IMG/VR virus record: IMGVR_UViG_3300028844_004637
Coordinates: 1-26,909 of that record
DNA: 26,909 nucleotides
Origin: a virus
Direction: 5' to 3' (one strand)
Shown: positions 13,045-20,419 of the stretch, piece by piece
Layout: each line of letters starts with the position of its first letter
Numbering within the stretch: position 1 is the stretch's first letter
Made by a program: the position numbers and the translations under genes
Notes under the pieces: generated by a model
Database searches by the model: none
What the model saw: only the letters and a program-made list of their open reading frames with translations
What the model was told of the DNA's origin: nothing

Positions 13045-13230
13045 ATGTCAGACTATCAACTTGACCGTAGAGTTAAACGTCTTGAAGATAAAGTACAAGA
13101 CTGGGAGAAAGTCATTGATATACTAATGGCAGATCCTACCTTTATGCATACTCTTGGTGTAAAAGATTTGAAAAAGAATCAAAACACAAATATTGATTCG
13201 TCTTATAAAGTAAAGGATCCTTATAAATGA
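13045..13230 (+). CDS. Small coiled-coil protein, 61 aa
   Basis: GAGGAGA lies five bases before ATG. Residues 5-30 form a short coiled coil (RRVKRLEDKVQDWEKVIDIL), then a polar tail. It overlaps the next start by four bases. Function unknown. Confidence 0.65.
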   Translation: MSDYQLDRRVKRLEDKVQDWEKVIDILMADPTFMHTLGVKDLKKNQNTNIDSSYKVKDPYK

Positions 13231-13430
13231 AACTTAAAACTGATATGATTATTGATGATGAGTACATTATGTTTGGTAAAGGTGTTACTAGGTTTGAAGT
13301 TATAGATAATAAAGGTCGTGCATACACAAAGTACAATATTGAAGAAATAAAGTTTCAACTGCAGGATGATGGTAAAACTCTCAAAGCATTTGTTCGTTTT
13401 GAAGAAGAGGAAGAAATATCAGATGACTGA
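13227..13430 (+). CDS. Unknown protein, 67 aa
   Basis: ATGA overlap with the upstream stop. Beta-rich: alternating hydrophobic strands (YIMFGKGVTRFEVID, TKYNIEEIKFQLQDD, LKAFVRF) ending in a run of acidic residues. It overlaps the MazG-like start by eight bases. Not recognised. Confidence 0.65.
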   Translation: MKLKTDMIIDDEYIMFGKGVTRFEVIDNKGRAYTKYNIEEIKFQLQDDGKTLKAFVRFEEEEEISDD

Positions 13431-13749
13431 ATATAAGTATACTCCTTTACGAGATACTGATAAATTCTTTTCTCCTATTAATAAATTTCAGCAGCTCATG
13501 ACAATTACTGCTGAGGAGTGTGGTGAGCTAACTCAGGTATGCATGAAAATTATGCGTAAGCATGATAATCCAATAGACGCGCGTAATAGTAAGTTTCATG
13601 AAAAACTTATTGAAGAAGCAGGCGATGTTTTGTGCATGTTAGAATTGTTGGTATCCAATGGTATTATCAAAGAAGAAGATTTATTGGAAAGGGCTGATTT
13701 TAAAGAAATGAAGCTAAGAAAATGGAGCACTATATTTGATGATAAATAA
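13423..13749 (+). CDS. MazG-like nucleotide pyrophosphohydrolase
   Basis: 108 residues, all-alpha NTP-PPase pattern: E31-E32-x2-E35 in TAEECGELTQVCMK and E64-E65-x2-D68 in EEAGDVLCML, the Mg-binding residues of the MazG/dUTPase-like fold. Such phage proteins hydrolyse (d)NTPs, or were proposed to lower host ppGpp; the substrate is not visible here. The start at 13423 overlaps the preceding gene; a longer frame upstream reads against that gene and was rejected. Confidence 0.85.
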   Translation: MTEYKYTPLRDTDKFFSPINKFQQLMTITAEECGELTQVCMKIMRKHDNPIDARNSKFHEKLIEEAGDVLCMLELLVSNGIIKEEDLLERADFKEMKLRKWSTIFDDK

Positions 13750-13770
13750 TCCTATTACTATGGGGTTATT

Positions 13771-14193
13771 ATGTGGTTTTACAATGGAAAAGAATTCACG
13801 TCTGAAGACATTGGTGAATATATTGGGTTTGTGTATCTTATCACAGACCAGGACAACGGAAAAAAGTACGTTGGCAAAAAGCTACTTAAGTCTAAACGGA
13901 AGCTTAAACCTCTCAAAGGAAAAACACGTCGCAGGACAAAGATCGTTGAGTCTGATTGGAAAACCTATTACGGTTCTTCCGAAGAAGTTAAGCAAATGGT
14001 TGAAGAAAAAGGAGCTGACAACTTCCACAGGGAAATATTACATCTTTGTTTTAAAAAAGGTGAACTTGGCTATCTTGAGCTTCGGGAGCAAATGCTCCGA
14101 GACGTATTATTGCGTGAAGATTACTATAACGGAATCGTTCAAGCAAAAATACACAGAAGCCATGTTAAAAGGTTGACATTCTTGATAGAATAG
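13771..14193 (+). CDS. GIY-YIG-like endonuclease-fold protein
   Basis: 140 residues. Near residues 17-31 the sequence GFVYLITDQDNGKKYVGKK matches the GIY/YIG strands (GFVY...KYVG). A basic loop (KLKPLKGKTRRRTK) follows, then SDWKTYYGSSEE; a conserved-looking Glu in LELREQML and Asn in DYYNG fit the later catalytic positions of the fold. It could be a free-standing homing nuclease or a small DNA-processing enzyme; there is no separate DNA-binding domain of the Seg type. GGGG lies six bases before ATG. Its last seven codons contain the next promoter's -35 and spacer. Confidence 0.75.
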   Translation: MWFYNGKEFTSEDIGEYIGFVYLITDQDNGKKYVGKKLLKSKRKLKPLKGKTRRRTKIVESDWKTYYGSSEEVKQMVEEKGADNFHREILHLCFKKGELGYLELREQMLRDVLLREDYYNGIVQAKIHRSHVKRLTFLIE

Positions 14194-14201
14194 TTTATAC
14201 T
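14173..14201 (+). promoter_or_regulatory. TTGACATT-family promoter, within the end of the preceding gene
   Basis: TTGACA (14173-14178), 17 bases, TATACT (14196-14201), with TAGAAT in the spacer followed by A, so no GANTC there; a GAATC occurs later in the leader (14226-14230). The -35 and spacer encode the last residues of the GIY-YIG-like protein. Confidence 0.84.
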
Positions 14202-14233
14202 AGATACATATAAAGAATTTATGGAGAATCAGT

Positions 14234-14461
14234 ATGATTATTAAACGCAAAAGTGTTATCACAGGAATTATTCGTTCAATGGACATTCCTGTTAATCCTG
14301 ATGATTACGCGGCCTGGGAAAAAGGTCTTGGTGGAATTGAAGAGTTAATGCCTTATATCAACAGCAAAGACTTTCAATTTATTTTATCAGGTATTACACC
14401 TGAGGAATGGGATGATGCATTCTCTGAAGAAATTTTAAATATTGTGTCGGATAATTTTTAA
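14234..14461 (+). CDS. Unknown protein, 75 aa, ITPEEW motif
   Basis: First gene behind its promoter. The pattern NPDDYAAWEKG then ELMPYIN, DFQFILSGITPEEWDDAF occurs in many phages in my memory as a short helical protein, often encoded in arrays of early genes; no function known to me. The TAA stop shares its last base with the next ATG (TAATG). Confidence 0.8.
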   Translation: MIIKRKSVITGIIRSMDIPVNPDDYAAWEKGLGGIEELMPYINSKDFQFILSGITPEEWDDAFSEEILNIVSDNF

Positions 14462-15108
14462 TGATCGTATTATTTAATGGTCCTCCTCGTTCAGGTAAAG
14501 ATGCTGCAGCCGACTACTTTAAAGCAAAAGGTTGGAAACATCTTTCGTTTAAATACCAATTATATAAAGAAACATGCAAATACTTTGGATGCGATTATGA
14601 ATGGTTTATGGAAAGATATGATGATCGTTCCGTTAAAGAACTTCCTCATATGGATCTTGGTCATATGTCTTGCCGTGAAGCAATGATATATGTTTCAGAA
14701 CAGGTGATTAAACCAAAAAAGGGATTAGACTTTTTTGGAAAACAAGTTGCAAACGAAATTGAAGATGATAAAGATTATTGTATCTCGGATGGCGGATTTA
14801 TTGATGAACTCGTTCCAGTTATAAATAGAATTGGTTCCGATAATTTCGTTTTGGTCCAACTTACTCGCGAAGGATGCGATTATTCTACAGACTCAAGACG
14901 CTATTTCGACGGAAACATTGTTCATCAATATGTAAATTCTCACGAAACACGTATTGAAAAGAAATATGTTTTACCTCGTAAATTCAATGTAAGAACATAT
15001 AGAATTCACAACAATGGATCTATCGGAGCTTTTCATGAATCATTAAAAGATATATATGAAAAGGAATACAATGAACAAGCACAAGCAAAAAGGAAGATCG
15101 AAGTCTAG
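14461..15108 (+). CDS. Deoxynucleoside monophosphate kinase-like P-loop protein
   Basis: 215 residues starting with a beta strand and a P-loop, GPPRSGKD (residues 7-14). AADYFKAKGW follows, then helical substrate-binding regions (CREAMIYVSEQVIKP, LDFFGKQVANEI), and ISDGGFIDEL, a Walker-B-like strand. This organisation resembles T4 gp1, which phosphorylates dNMPs, including dTMP from ThyA. It would link ThyA and RNR to the dNTP pool. Substrate specificity cannot be seen. A TATAAATA inside it (14820-14827) is probably coincidental. Confidence 0.78.
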   Translation: MIVLFNGPPRSGKDAAADYFKAKGWKHLSFKYQLYKETCKYFGCDYEWFMERYDDRSVKELPHMDLGHMSCREAMIYVSEQVIKPKKGLDFFGKQVANEIEDDKDYCISDGGFIDELVPVINRIGSDNFVLVQLTREGCDYSTDSRRYFDGNIVHQYVNSHETRIEKKYVLPRKFNVRTYRIHNNGSIGAFHESLKDIYEKEYNEQAQAKRKIEV

Positions 15109-15292
15109 AGTTTTTTGTGAAAACCCTTATGATTTAGAAACTTATTTTGAGTCTTTATCTATAGCATCAACCCACGATAAAGAACTCATATTTGTAGATA
15201 AATTTATAGCATTGTTAAGATTAGATCCACAAGCTGAAGTTTCTGATATAAGCTATAAAATACTGAGGGATTTAAATCTTATAAAATTATAA
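15071..15292 (+). CDS. Unknown protein, 73 aa
   Basis: Overlaps the kinase gene by 38 bases. ATG 15071 has AAAAGGA five bases upstream, preferable to the ATG at 15056. Basic N-terminus (NKHKQKGRSKSR), then a helical region with ENPYDLETYFESL and a hydrophobic C-terminal half. Function not recognised. Confidence 0.65.
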   Translation: MNKHKQKGRSKSRVFCENPYDLETYFESLSIASTHDKELIFVDKFIALLRLDPQAEVSDISYKILRDLNLIKL

Positions 15293-15308
15293 ACTTGGAG
15301 ATTATATT

Positions 15309-15575
15309 ATGACAGAATTGAATAAAGATCAGATCATTGAGGATCTGAAAAACACTATCGGCAAAATAGTATTCACGAAAGTAAACGGTGACGAAAGAGT
15401 CATGTTTGCCACACTCAATGAAAATATGTTACCAAAACAAATTGACGTTGAGGAAGCAATCCAAAAGAAAAAACCAAATCCCGATGTATTGGCGGTGTAT
15501 GATGTTAAAGCACCAGGCTGGCGATCGTTTCGCTGGGATTCATTAAAATCTTTTGAGGTGAGTAGTAATCTATGA
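15309..15575 (+). CDS. Small SH3-like protein, DUF2693/WYL_2-like
   Basis: 88 residues. IVFTKVNGDERVMFATLNENM, followed by LAVYDVKAPGWRSFRWDSL, matches the small beta-barrel family DUF2693 (Sm-like SH3) found in T4-type phages. These are presumed nucleic-acid or protein binding, without firm function. GGAG precedes ATG; the end overlaps the glycosyltransferase start by four bases. Confidence 0.78.
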   Translation: MTELNKDQIIEDLKNTIGKIVFTKVNGDERVMFATLNENMLPKQIDVEEAIQKKKPNPDVLAVYDVKAPGWRSFRWDSLKSFEVSSNL

Positions 15576-16525
15576 GCTGCGTATATAAAGGTAAAATACT
15601 CAACACAGATCTATCTAAAAAATCAAAAGGTGGAACTGAAATGATGCGTACGCGCCTTGTTGAAAATGTCGACGAAGAACTTTTAGAAAGTTGTGCTATT
15701 CATTTTTCAAGACCTCGCGAAATGTATGATGATGTAAAGAATATTATGTACTGTCATGATTTGGCGTTAGATCCTGAAAACAAAATCTTAAAAGATAACG
15801 GATGGGAAAAGTTTGACCATTTTGTATTTGTATCATATTGGCAAAGAGATCAATATATACTCATTTATGGAATTCCATATTCAAGGTGTACTGTAATCCA
15901 TAACGCTATTGAATTAGAATACAGCGGTGGTAAAAAGGATACAGATCAAATTCGTTTCGTATATCATACAACACCGCATCGTGGTTTAGAACTCGTGTAT
16001 CCAATCTTTGATGCTTTATCACAACAATTTGACAATATTCATCTTGACGTTTATTCTTCTTTTGAAATATACGGATGGCCAAAACGCGATGAAACATATA
16101 GTCAATTATTTAAGAACCTTGAAAACCATCCAAATATAACGTATCATGGCGCTAAGAGTAATGAAGAAGTATTAGAATGTTTAGAAAAATCACATATCTT
16201 TCTATTCCCGTCAATTTGGCCTGAAACGTCATGTATTGCTATGATAGAAGCCATACGCTCAGGAGTGCTTGTTATCCATCCGAGCTATGCAGCTTTACCT
16301 GAAACTTCTTCTGGTGCTACTGTTATGTATGATTATACTGAGGTAGCAAATAATCATGCTAATATGGCATATGCCGTGGTTAAGAATTTACTTGATGCAC
16401 AGAAATTAGATCCTGATCTTTTTAATACAATGATGAATAACGAAAGGTGTACTTTGCCTAGAAACAGTATAAATAATTTCACAAACTCATGGAATAACTT
16501 ACTAAGGCGTTTAACTAATGGATAA
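15572..16525 (+). CDS. Glycosyltransferase, GT4-like (GT-B fold)
   Basis: 317 residues. The C-terminal donor-binding half shows an EX7E motif (E-T-S-C-I-A-M-I-E within PETSCIAMIEAIRSG) preceded by IFLFPSIWP and NITYHGAKSNEEVL; RFVYHTTPHRGLELVYPIF is the usual strand after the linker, and CTVIHNAIE ends the N-terminal domain. KGGTEMM near residue 19 is the N-terminal Gly-rich loop. It probably transfers a sugar from a nucleotide-sugar. The acceptor is unknown: modified DNA bases, virion proteins and host glycans are all possible. No partner base-hydroxylating enzyme is seen in the window. Confidence 0.85.
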   Translation: MSCVYKGKILNTDLSKKSKGGTEMMRTRLVENVDEELLESCAIHFSRPREMYDDVKNIMYCHDLALDPENKILKDNGWEKFDHFVFVSYWQRDQYILIYGIPYSRCTVIHNAIELEYSGGKKDTDQIRFVYHTTPHRGLELVYPIFDALSQQFDNIHLDVYSSFEIYGWPKRDETYSQLFKNLENHPNITYHGAKSNEEVLECLEKSHIFLFPSIWPETSCIAMIEAIRSGVLVIHPSYAALPETSSGATVMYDYTEVANNHANMAYAVVKNLLDAQKLDPDLFNTMMNNERCTLPRNSINNFTNSWNNLLRRLTNG

Positions 16526-16859
16526 CATCATAAAGTTTCCTAAAACAAAATTAGGTGCACCACCGCAATCACCAGAAGAACTTGCTGAAAAATTAGAAGA
16601 ATATCGGCGAGGATTTTCGGATGATGTTGCGGAACAATTATGGAATATAGTAATAATAGAAATGGTCAGATCTGGTTGCAGGTTCGAAGAACAACCTGAT
16701 AAGTACTATCCATCTATAATACTTTTACTTGAATCTATTAAATCATTACACCTTCAAGCTCATGGTATTGACCATCCGCTTCAAGAGTTGGCAAAAGATT
16801 TTATAGAAGAGGAAGAATTAGATAAAGAATCAGTTGACATTTCAGAGATTATAGAATAA
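16518..16859 (+). CDS. Unknown protein, 113 aa
   Basis: Overlaps the glycosyltransferase end by eight bases. It begins DNIIKFPKTKLG, then a charged helical region; ESIKSLHLQAHGIDHPLQELAKDFI near the C-terminus is the most conserved-looking part and recurs in T4-like phages without known function. Its final codons form the next promoter's -35, spacer and part of the -10. Confidence 0.75.
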   Translation: MDNIIKFPKTKLGAPPQSPEELAEKLEEYRRGFSDDVAEQLWNIVIIEMVRSGCRFEEQPDKYYPSIILLLESIKSLHLQAHGIDHPLQELAKDFIEEEELDKESVDISEIIE

Positions 16860-16862
16860 AAT
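16834..16862 (+). promoter_or_regulatory. TTGACATT-family promoter inside the end of the preceding gene
   Basis: TTGACA (16834-16839), 17 bases, TAAAAT (16857-16862). The TAA stop of the upstream gene overlaps the -10. A GANTC site lies just upstream of the -35 (16828-16832). ATAAAA/TTTTAT (16856-16861 and 16865-16870) form a short inverted repeat over the -10. Confidence 0.78.
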
Positions 16863-16897
16863 GGTTTTATAACTAATGTAAATAAAAGAGAAACATA

Positions 16898-17758
16898 ATG
16901 GCTATTTTGATAGATTTTAATCAAGTGATGCTAGCATCCTTGTTCGCAGGGATTGGAAATCACACAAACATTGACGTAGACGAAAATTTGTTGCGTCACA
17001 TGTTCCTTAACTCAATTCGAGCAAATCGTAAAAAGTTCCACAAGGACTTTGGCGAGATCGTAATTTGCGCTGATGGCAAAAATACATGGCGTCGTGAAGC
17101 GTATCCTTATTATAAAGGTAATCGTAAAAAATCACGTGATGCGTCTGAATTGGATTGGAACCACCTATTTAATATAATTGGAAAAATTCGTACAGAACTT
17201 CACGAAGTATTTCCATATAAAGTAATTCACATAGAGCACTGTGAAGCTGATGATATTATTGGCACAGTAATCCACAAGTATGGTACAGAACTAAATATAG
17301 GTTCAGAACCATTTCTAATCTTGTCTGGTGACAAAGACTTTATTCAATTACATCGTTATGCTAATGTAAGTCAATTTGATCCGGTTCGTAAAAAATGGAT
17401 TAAAAATTCCGATCCTGATAAATACTTGCGTGAGCATATTCTAAAAGGAGACGCTGGTGATGGCGTTCCAAATATTCTTTCAGCCGATAACTGTCTTGCC
17501 GTTGGAGAAAGACAAAGACCAATGACGCAAAAACGAATATTTGAATTTACCGAAGATCCTTCTTCTATGGATACCCAAACACAAATTCGTTTTGAAAGAA
17601 ATAAACTTATGATTGACCTCGAGCTTGTACCTCAAAAATATAAAGATATTATTATTCAAGAATACGATGCAGAAAAGAACGTTGACCGTTCTAACTTATT
17701 TAACTTTTTTGTTGAAAAGAGGTTAAGAAACTTAATTACTGATATACAGGACTTTTAA
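16898..17758 (+). CDS. rnh: 5'-3' exonuclease / flap nuclease, T4 RNase H-like
   Basis: 286 residues of the FEN/PIN-like family; it would remove RNA primers from lagging-strand fragments made with the gp61-like primase. Metal-binding acidic residues: D6 (LIDFNQ), D59 (CADGKNTWRR), E116, D118 and D119 (CEADDIIG), D145 and D147 (LSGDKDFIQL), D185 and D188 (KGDAGDGVPNIL, the helix-hairpin-helix segment). The length fits T4 Rnh (305). It heads an operon with its own promoter. Confidence 0.93.
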   Translation: MAILIDFNQVMLASLFAGIGNHTNIDVDENLLRHMFLNSIRANRKKFHKDFGEIVICADGKNTWRREAYPYYKGNRKKSRDASELDWNHLFNIIGKIRTELHEVFPYKVIHIEHCEADDIIGTVIHKYGTELNIGSEPFLILSGDKDFIQLHRYANVSQFDPVRKKWIKNSDPDKYLREHILKGDAGDGVPNILSADNCLAVGERQRPMTQKRIFEFTEDPSSMDTQTQIRFERNKLMIDLELVPQKYKDIIIQEYDAEKNVDRSNLFNFFVEKRLRNLITDIQDF

Positions 17759-18220
17759 ATGCTACTATCATTATCTGAAATAATTAATAAAGCATGTGAA
17801 TTAAAAACAAAACAAGAAAAGATTGATTGGCTACAGACGAATGATACAATTCCTCTTAGAACAATTTTAAGATATACTTATGACAAAAGTATTGAGTTTT
17901 TAATTCCAAAATCAGAACCACCATGGAAAAAGAATTCTTATGTTGGTGTTGAAGGAATGCTATTTAAGGAAACACGCCGATTACGAATATTCATTAAAGG
18001 CGGTGGATATGATAATTTAAATCAGGTAAAACGTGAAAATCTTTTTATAAGTTTACTTGAAGACATTGATAATAATGATGCAGAATTACTTTGCAAAATG
18101 ATTGAACAAAAACCGCTTAAAGGTTTATCATTAAAGCAAGTGCAAGCTGCTTTTCCAGATCTCATAGAAAACATAGCAAATGTAGAGGTAAAAGAGAAAG
18201 AAGATGGCAAAGTCATTTAA
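17759..18220 (+). CDS. T4-like phage protein of unknown function (DUF6433-like)
   Basis: 153 residues beginning at the base after the nuclease stop, with AGGA upstream. LRTILRYTYDKSIEFLIP, SEPPW, then KRENLFISLLEDIDNNDAELLCKMIEQKPLKGLSLKQVQAAFPDLI is a pattern I associate with a family in T4-like phages that is usually annotated DUF6433. No function is known. Genomic neighbours suggest a part in DNA replication, which is inference. Confidence 0.75.
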   Translation: MLLSLSEIINKACELKTKQEKIDWLQTNDTIPLRTILRYTYDKSIEFLIPKSEPPWKKNSYVGVEGMLFKETRRLRIFIKGGGYDNLNQVKRENLFISLLEDIDNNDAELLCKMIEQKPLKGLSLKQVQAAFPDLIENIANVEVKEKEDGKVI

Positions 18221-18383
18221 GAGGTTTCGAGAATCATACGACGACGAATGGGAAGACGGTAATGATGATAGCCGTCGCAAAGATAAAAAGAAAAAGAAAA
18301 TCCGCCAGCAAATCCGCCAGCAAAGGCGCCATAAAGCTAAAGAAAAATTTAGTACATTTATAGAAATGAATAAGAGAAAGTAG
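18204..18383 (+). CDS. Very basic small protein, 59 aa
   Basis: Overlaps the previous gene by 17 bases. Acidic patch (DDEWEDGNDD) followed by a Lys/Arg-rich stretch (RRKDKKKKKIRQQIRQQRRHK) broken only by Ile/Gln, then a short helix. Probably binds nucleic acid. The IRQQ repeat comes from a perfect 12-base tandem duplication. Its TAG stop abuts the -35 of the next promoter. Confidence 0.7.
   Translation: MAKSFKRFRESYDDEWEDGNDDSRRKDKKKKKIRQQIRQQRRHKAKEKFSTFIEMNKRK
18299..18322 (+). repeat. Perfect tandem duplication of 12 bases
   Basis: AATCCGCCAGCA occurs twice back to back (18299-18310 and 18311-18322), in frame, adding one IRQQ unit to the basic protein. It is the sort of repeat made by polymerase slippage. 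Confidence 0.85.
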
Positions 18384-18412
18384 TTGACATTCTCATAGAA
18401 TCAGTATATTGT
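18384..18412 (+). promoter_or_regulatory. TTGACATT-family promoter with TAGAATCAG spacer
   Basis: TTGACA (18384-18389), 17 bases, TATTGT (18407-18412). Spacer GAATC at 18398-18402. It drives the HAD nucleotidase gene. Confidence 0.86.
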
Positions 18413-18426
18413 ATAATTACAATATA
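18405..18426 (+). repeat. Perfect 9-bp inverted repeat over the -10 and start site
   Basis: TATATTGTA (18405-18413), TAAT, TACAATATA (18418-18426). The left arm covers the whole -10. It looks like an operator; transcription expected to start near the right arm. Confidence 0.75.
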
Positions 18427-18437
18427 AAGGATATATA

Positions 18438-19019
18438 ATGAAAATAAATGAAAAACTAATTCTCGTAGACTGCGATGGCGTATTACTCGACTGGCAGTAC
18501 TCATTCTATAAATGGATGGCAGCCCGCGATCATCATCCAATCGTAGACGGCGAATATGACATGGGTAAAACATTTAACATGTCATACGATCAAGCCAAAA
18601 TGATGTGTGAATACTTCAATTGTTCAGCAGCTATCGGTTGGTTAACTCCATTCAGAGATGCCGTAAAATACGTACGTAAGTTACACGAGGATCATGGCTT
18701 TGTATTTCATTGCATCACATCATTATCAACAGATAAGTACGCAGGAAAACTGCGTAAAAAGAACCTTGAAGCTATTTTTGGTAAAAAAGTTTTTGAGGAA
18801 GTTATCTGTCTTGAATGTGGTGGTGATAAATACGACGCATTGTTACCTTATGCAAATACAGGCTGTTTCTGGGTTGAAGATAAACCTGAGAACGCGGTCG
18901 TTGGATCAGATCTTGGTCTAAACTCATTATTAATCGAACATGAACATAATAAAGATTTTTCTTATACCGATGTAACAAATGTTAAAAATTGGAAAGAAAT
19001 ATATGAGCTGATTGTATAA
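18438..19019 (+). CDS. HAD-family nucleotidase-like phosphatase
   Basis: 193 residues. Catalytic motif I is D11-C-D13-G-V (LVDCDGVLLDW), motif II is the Ser/Thr in FHCITSLS, and motif IV is VEDKPENAVVG, typical of 5'(3')-deoxyribonucleotidase-like phage HAD proteins. A cap region lies between motif I and II (residues 25-75). The reaction is probably removal of phosphate from nucleotides, perhaps shaping the dNMP pool or salvaging bases. Exact substrate unknown. It is a single-gene unit with its own promoter; a late octamer overlaps its 3' end. Confidence 0.82.
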   Translation: MKINEKLILVDCDGVLLDWQYSFYKWMAARDHHPIVDGEYDMGKTFNMSYDQAKMMCEYFNCSAAIGWLTPFRDAVKYVRKLHEDHGFVFHCITSLSTDKYAGKLRKKNLEAIFGKKVFEEVICLECGGDKYDALLPYANTGCFWVEDKPENAVVGSDLGLNSLLIEHEHNKDFSYTDVTNVKNWKEIYELIV

Positions 19020-19022
19020 ATA
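19015..19022 (+). promoter_or_regulatory. Late promoter octamer TATAAATA
   Basis: The exact octamer overlaps the TAA stop of the HAD gene (19017-19019). Transcription from about 19028 would soon meet the terminator at 19051. Confidence 0.5.
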
Positions 19023-19050
19023 CAGTTATCAGCAGGTCATACATTTATGG

Positions 19051-19084
19051 ATAGGCGGTCTGCGAGGTCGCCTATATTTTTTTT
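19051..19084 (+). terminator. Strong rho-independent terminator
   Basis: ATAGGCGGTCT (19051-19061) pairs with AGGTCGCCTAT (19065-19075): eleven pairs with two G-U, a GCG loop, then A and eight T (19077-19084). It ends the early HAD-gene transcript; the next gene's ribosome site begins within two bases. Confidence 0.9.
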
Positions 19085-19097
19085 AAAGGAGACTTAC

Positions 19098-19331
19098 TTG
19101 CCTAATTATAGTTTTGAAAATACCAAAACAAATGAACAATTTGATGAAACAATGAGTATGTCCGAACGTGAGACGTACCTGTTAGACAACCCTCATATAA
19201 AACAGATATTTAATAAATTCCCGGGAATTGTTGACTCGGTACGCATTGGTGTACGTAAACCTGATGCGGGCTTTCGTGATGTGTTGAAAAAAGCAAAAGT
19301 TCATAAAGATAACACAATAAATGACTTCTAA
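19098..19331 (+). CDS. Small phage protein, 77 aa, FmdB-like N-terminus without zinc cysteines; TTG start
   Basis: AAAGGAG lies six bases before TTG 19098; an ATG at 19047 would begin inside the terminator stem and was rejected. The N-terminus PNYSFENTKTNEQFDETMSMSERETYLLDNPHI resembles the short FmdB-like/zinc-ribbon proteins of T4-like phages, which start MPxYxF, but the zinc-binding cysteines are absent here. The C-terminus is basic. Function unknown; it begins the phoH-PAAR-exonuclease group. Confidence 0.75.
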   Translation: MPNYSFENTKTNEQFDETMSMSERETYLLDNPHIKQIFNKFPGIVDSVRIGVRKPDAGFRDVLKKAKVHKDNTINDF

Positions 19332-19357
19332 CTCCGTTAGGGGTCTAAGGAGGTTTC

Positions 19358-20110
19358 ATGGCACAAAAACAGCGTAGACTATCTCGTAAGGAAAGACTCA
19401 AACAACAAAGAGAAATGGATCACATGGTAGATATCTTAAATTCAAAGTTTTCGATGCGAAAGATATTACCACTAACACGATCCCAGGTAAAGTTGTTTGA
19501 GTCTTATCGTAAGGGAAAAAATCTAGCGGCCATCGGAACAGCAGGTACAGGTAAAACAATGTGCGCCACTTATTTGGCGTTAAATGATGTACTACAGAAA
19601 GGGGAGTATGAAAAGGTCGTCATAATTAGATCTGCAGTTCAGACAAGAGAACAAGGTTTTATGCCAGGTTCTCAGGCACAGAAAGAGGCAGTGTTTGAAG
19701 CACCATACACTGACATTACCAATGATCTATTTGGAAGAAAAGATGCATATCAAGTTTTAAAAACAGAAGGTATGATTGAGTTCAAAACATCATCATTTGT
19801 AAGAGGACTCACATTTGATAACGCAGTCATTATTGTAGATGAATGCCAATCAATGACATACCATGAACTTGATAGTATTATCACGAGAGTCGGAGAATCA
19901 TCTAAGATTATTTTCTGCGGAGATACAAAACAAGATGATCTTCAACAATCTCGAAATAGAGCAGATGTTACAGGTTTGCACGACTTTTTAAGAGTATTAA
20001 AGAACATACCGTCTTTTGCAGTAATAGACTTTACAGTAAATGATATTGTGCGTTCAGGTTTAGTAAAAGAATATATAATGGCGAAAGAACAACTATTAGA
20101 GGTGGCCTAA
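19358..20110 (+). CDS. phoH: PhoH-like ATPase
   Basis: 250 residues of the PhoH family, common in marine phages. Walker A GTAGTGKT (60-67), Walker B VIIVDEC (D161-E162), sensor segment KIIFCGDTKQDD and VNDIVRSGLVKEYI near the end. A basic helix at 1-22 is an extension. The ribosome site is near perfect (AAGGAGGT). PhoH-like proteins are ATPases with suggested roles in RNA handling or phosphate stress; not decided here. The PAAR gene begins at the very next base. Confidence 0.93.
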   Translation: MAQKQRRLSRKERLKQQREMDHMVDILNSKFSMRKILPLTRSQVKLFESYRKGKNLAAIGTAGTGKTMCATYLALNDVLQKGEYEKVVIIRSAVQTREQGFMPGSQAQKEAVFEAPYTDITNDLFGRKDAYQVLKTEGMIEFKTSSFVRGLTFDNAVIIVDECQSMTYHELDSIITRVGESSKIIFCGDTKQDDLQQSRNRADVTGLHDFLRVLKNIPSFAVIDFTVNDIVRSGLVKEYIMAKEQLLEVA

Positions 20111-20410
20111 ATGCCAGAAGCAGCAAGAGTTGGAGATGATGTTGACACAGGACATGGATGCGCAGCTACTACAACTCTTGCTGCTGCGGACCATAAGGTA
20201 AATATTGAAGGCGAAAACGCACTTGTGGTTGGAGATGAAACAGTCTCTCACGCTTTTCCACCAGATCCTCCTTGTGATCCTCATACTGCGCCTATAAACG
20301 AAGGGTCAAGTAAAGTAACAATTGGCGGTGTTGCAGCCGCAAGAAAAAACGATGGTTGTGACGCTGGCATAATTTCATCAGGATCAAGTAAAGTAACAAT
20401 AGGCGGATAA
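20111..20410 (+). CDS. PAAR-repeat baseplate spike-tip protein
   Basis: 99 residues with the PAAR pattern: ARVGDDVDTGHGCA at the N-terminus, then HKVNIEGENALVVGDE, and two repeats GSSKVTIGGVAAAR and GSSKVTIGG. His/Cys-rich (HGC, HAFPPDPPCDPH, DGC) for the metal ion at the cone tip. In T4, gp5.4 of this family sharpens the spike that pierces the outer membrane. It is odd that it sits between two replication/metabolism genes with no gap to phoH, since it should be needed late. Confidence 0.88.
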   Translation: MPEAARVGDDVDTGHGCAATTTLAAADHKVNIEGENALVVGDETVSHAFPPDPPCDPHTAPINEGSSKVTIGGVAAARKNDGCDAGIISSGSSKVTIGG

Positions 20411-20419
20411 TTTTATATT

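Noticed and set aside
14820-14827. TATAAATA inside the dNMP-kinase-like gene
   Set aside because: It is within conserved coding sequence, far from a gene start, and AT-rich codons give such octamers by chance.
19047-19097. ATG start for the 77-aa FmdB-like protein
   Set aside because: The ATG and its first codons lie in the terminator stem and T-run; TTG 19098 has AAAGGAG six bases upstream.
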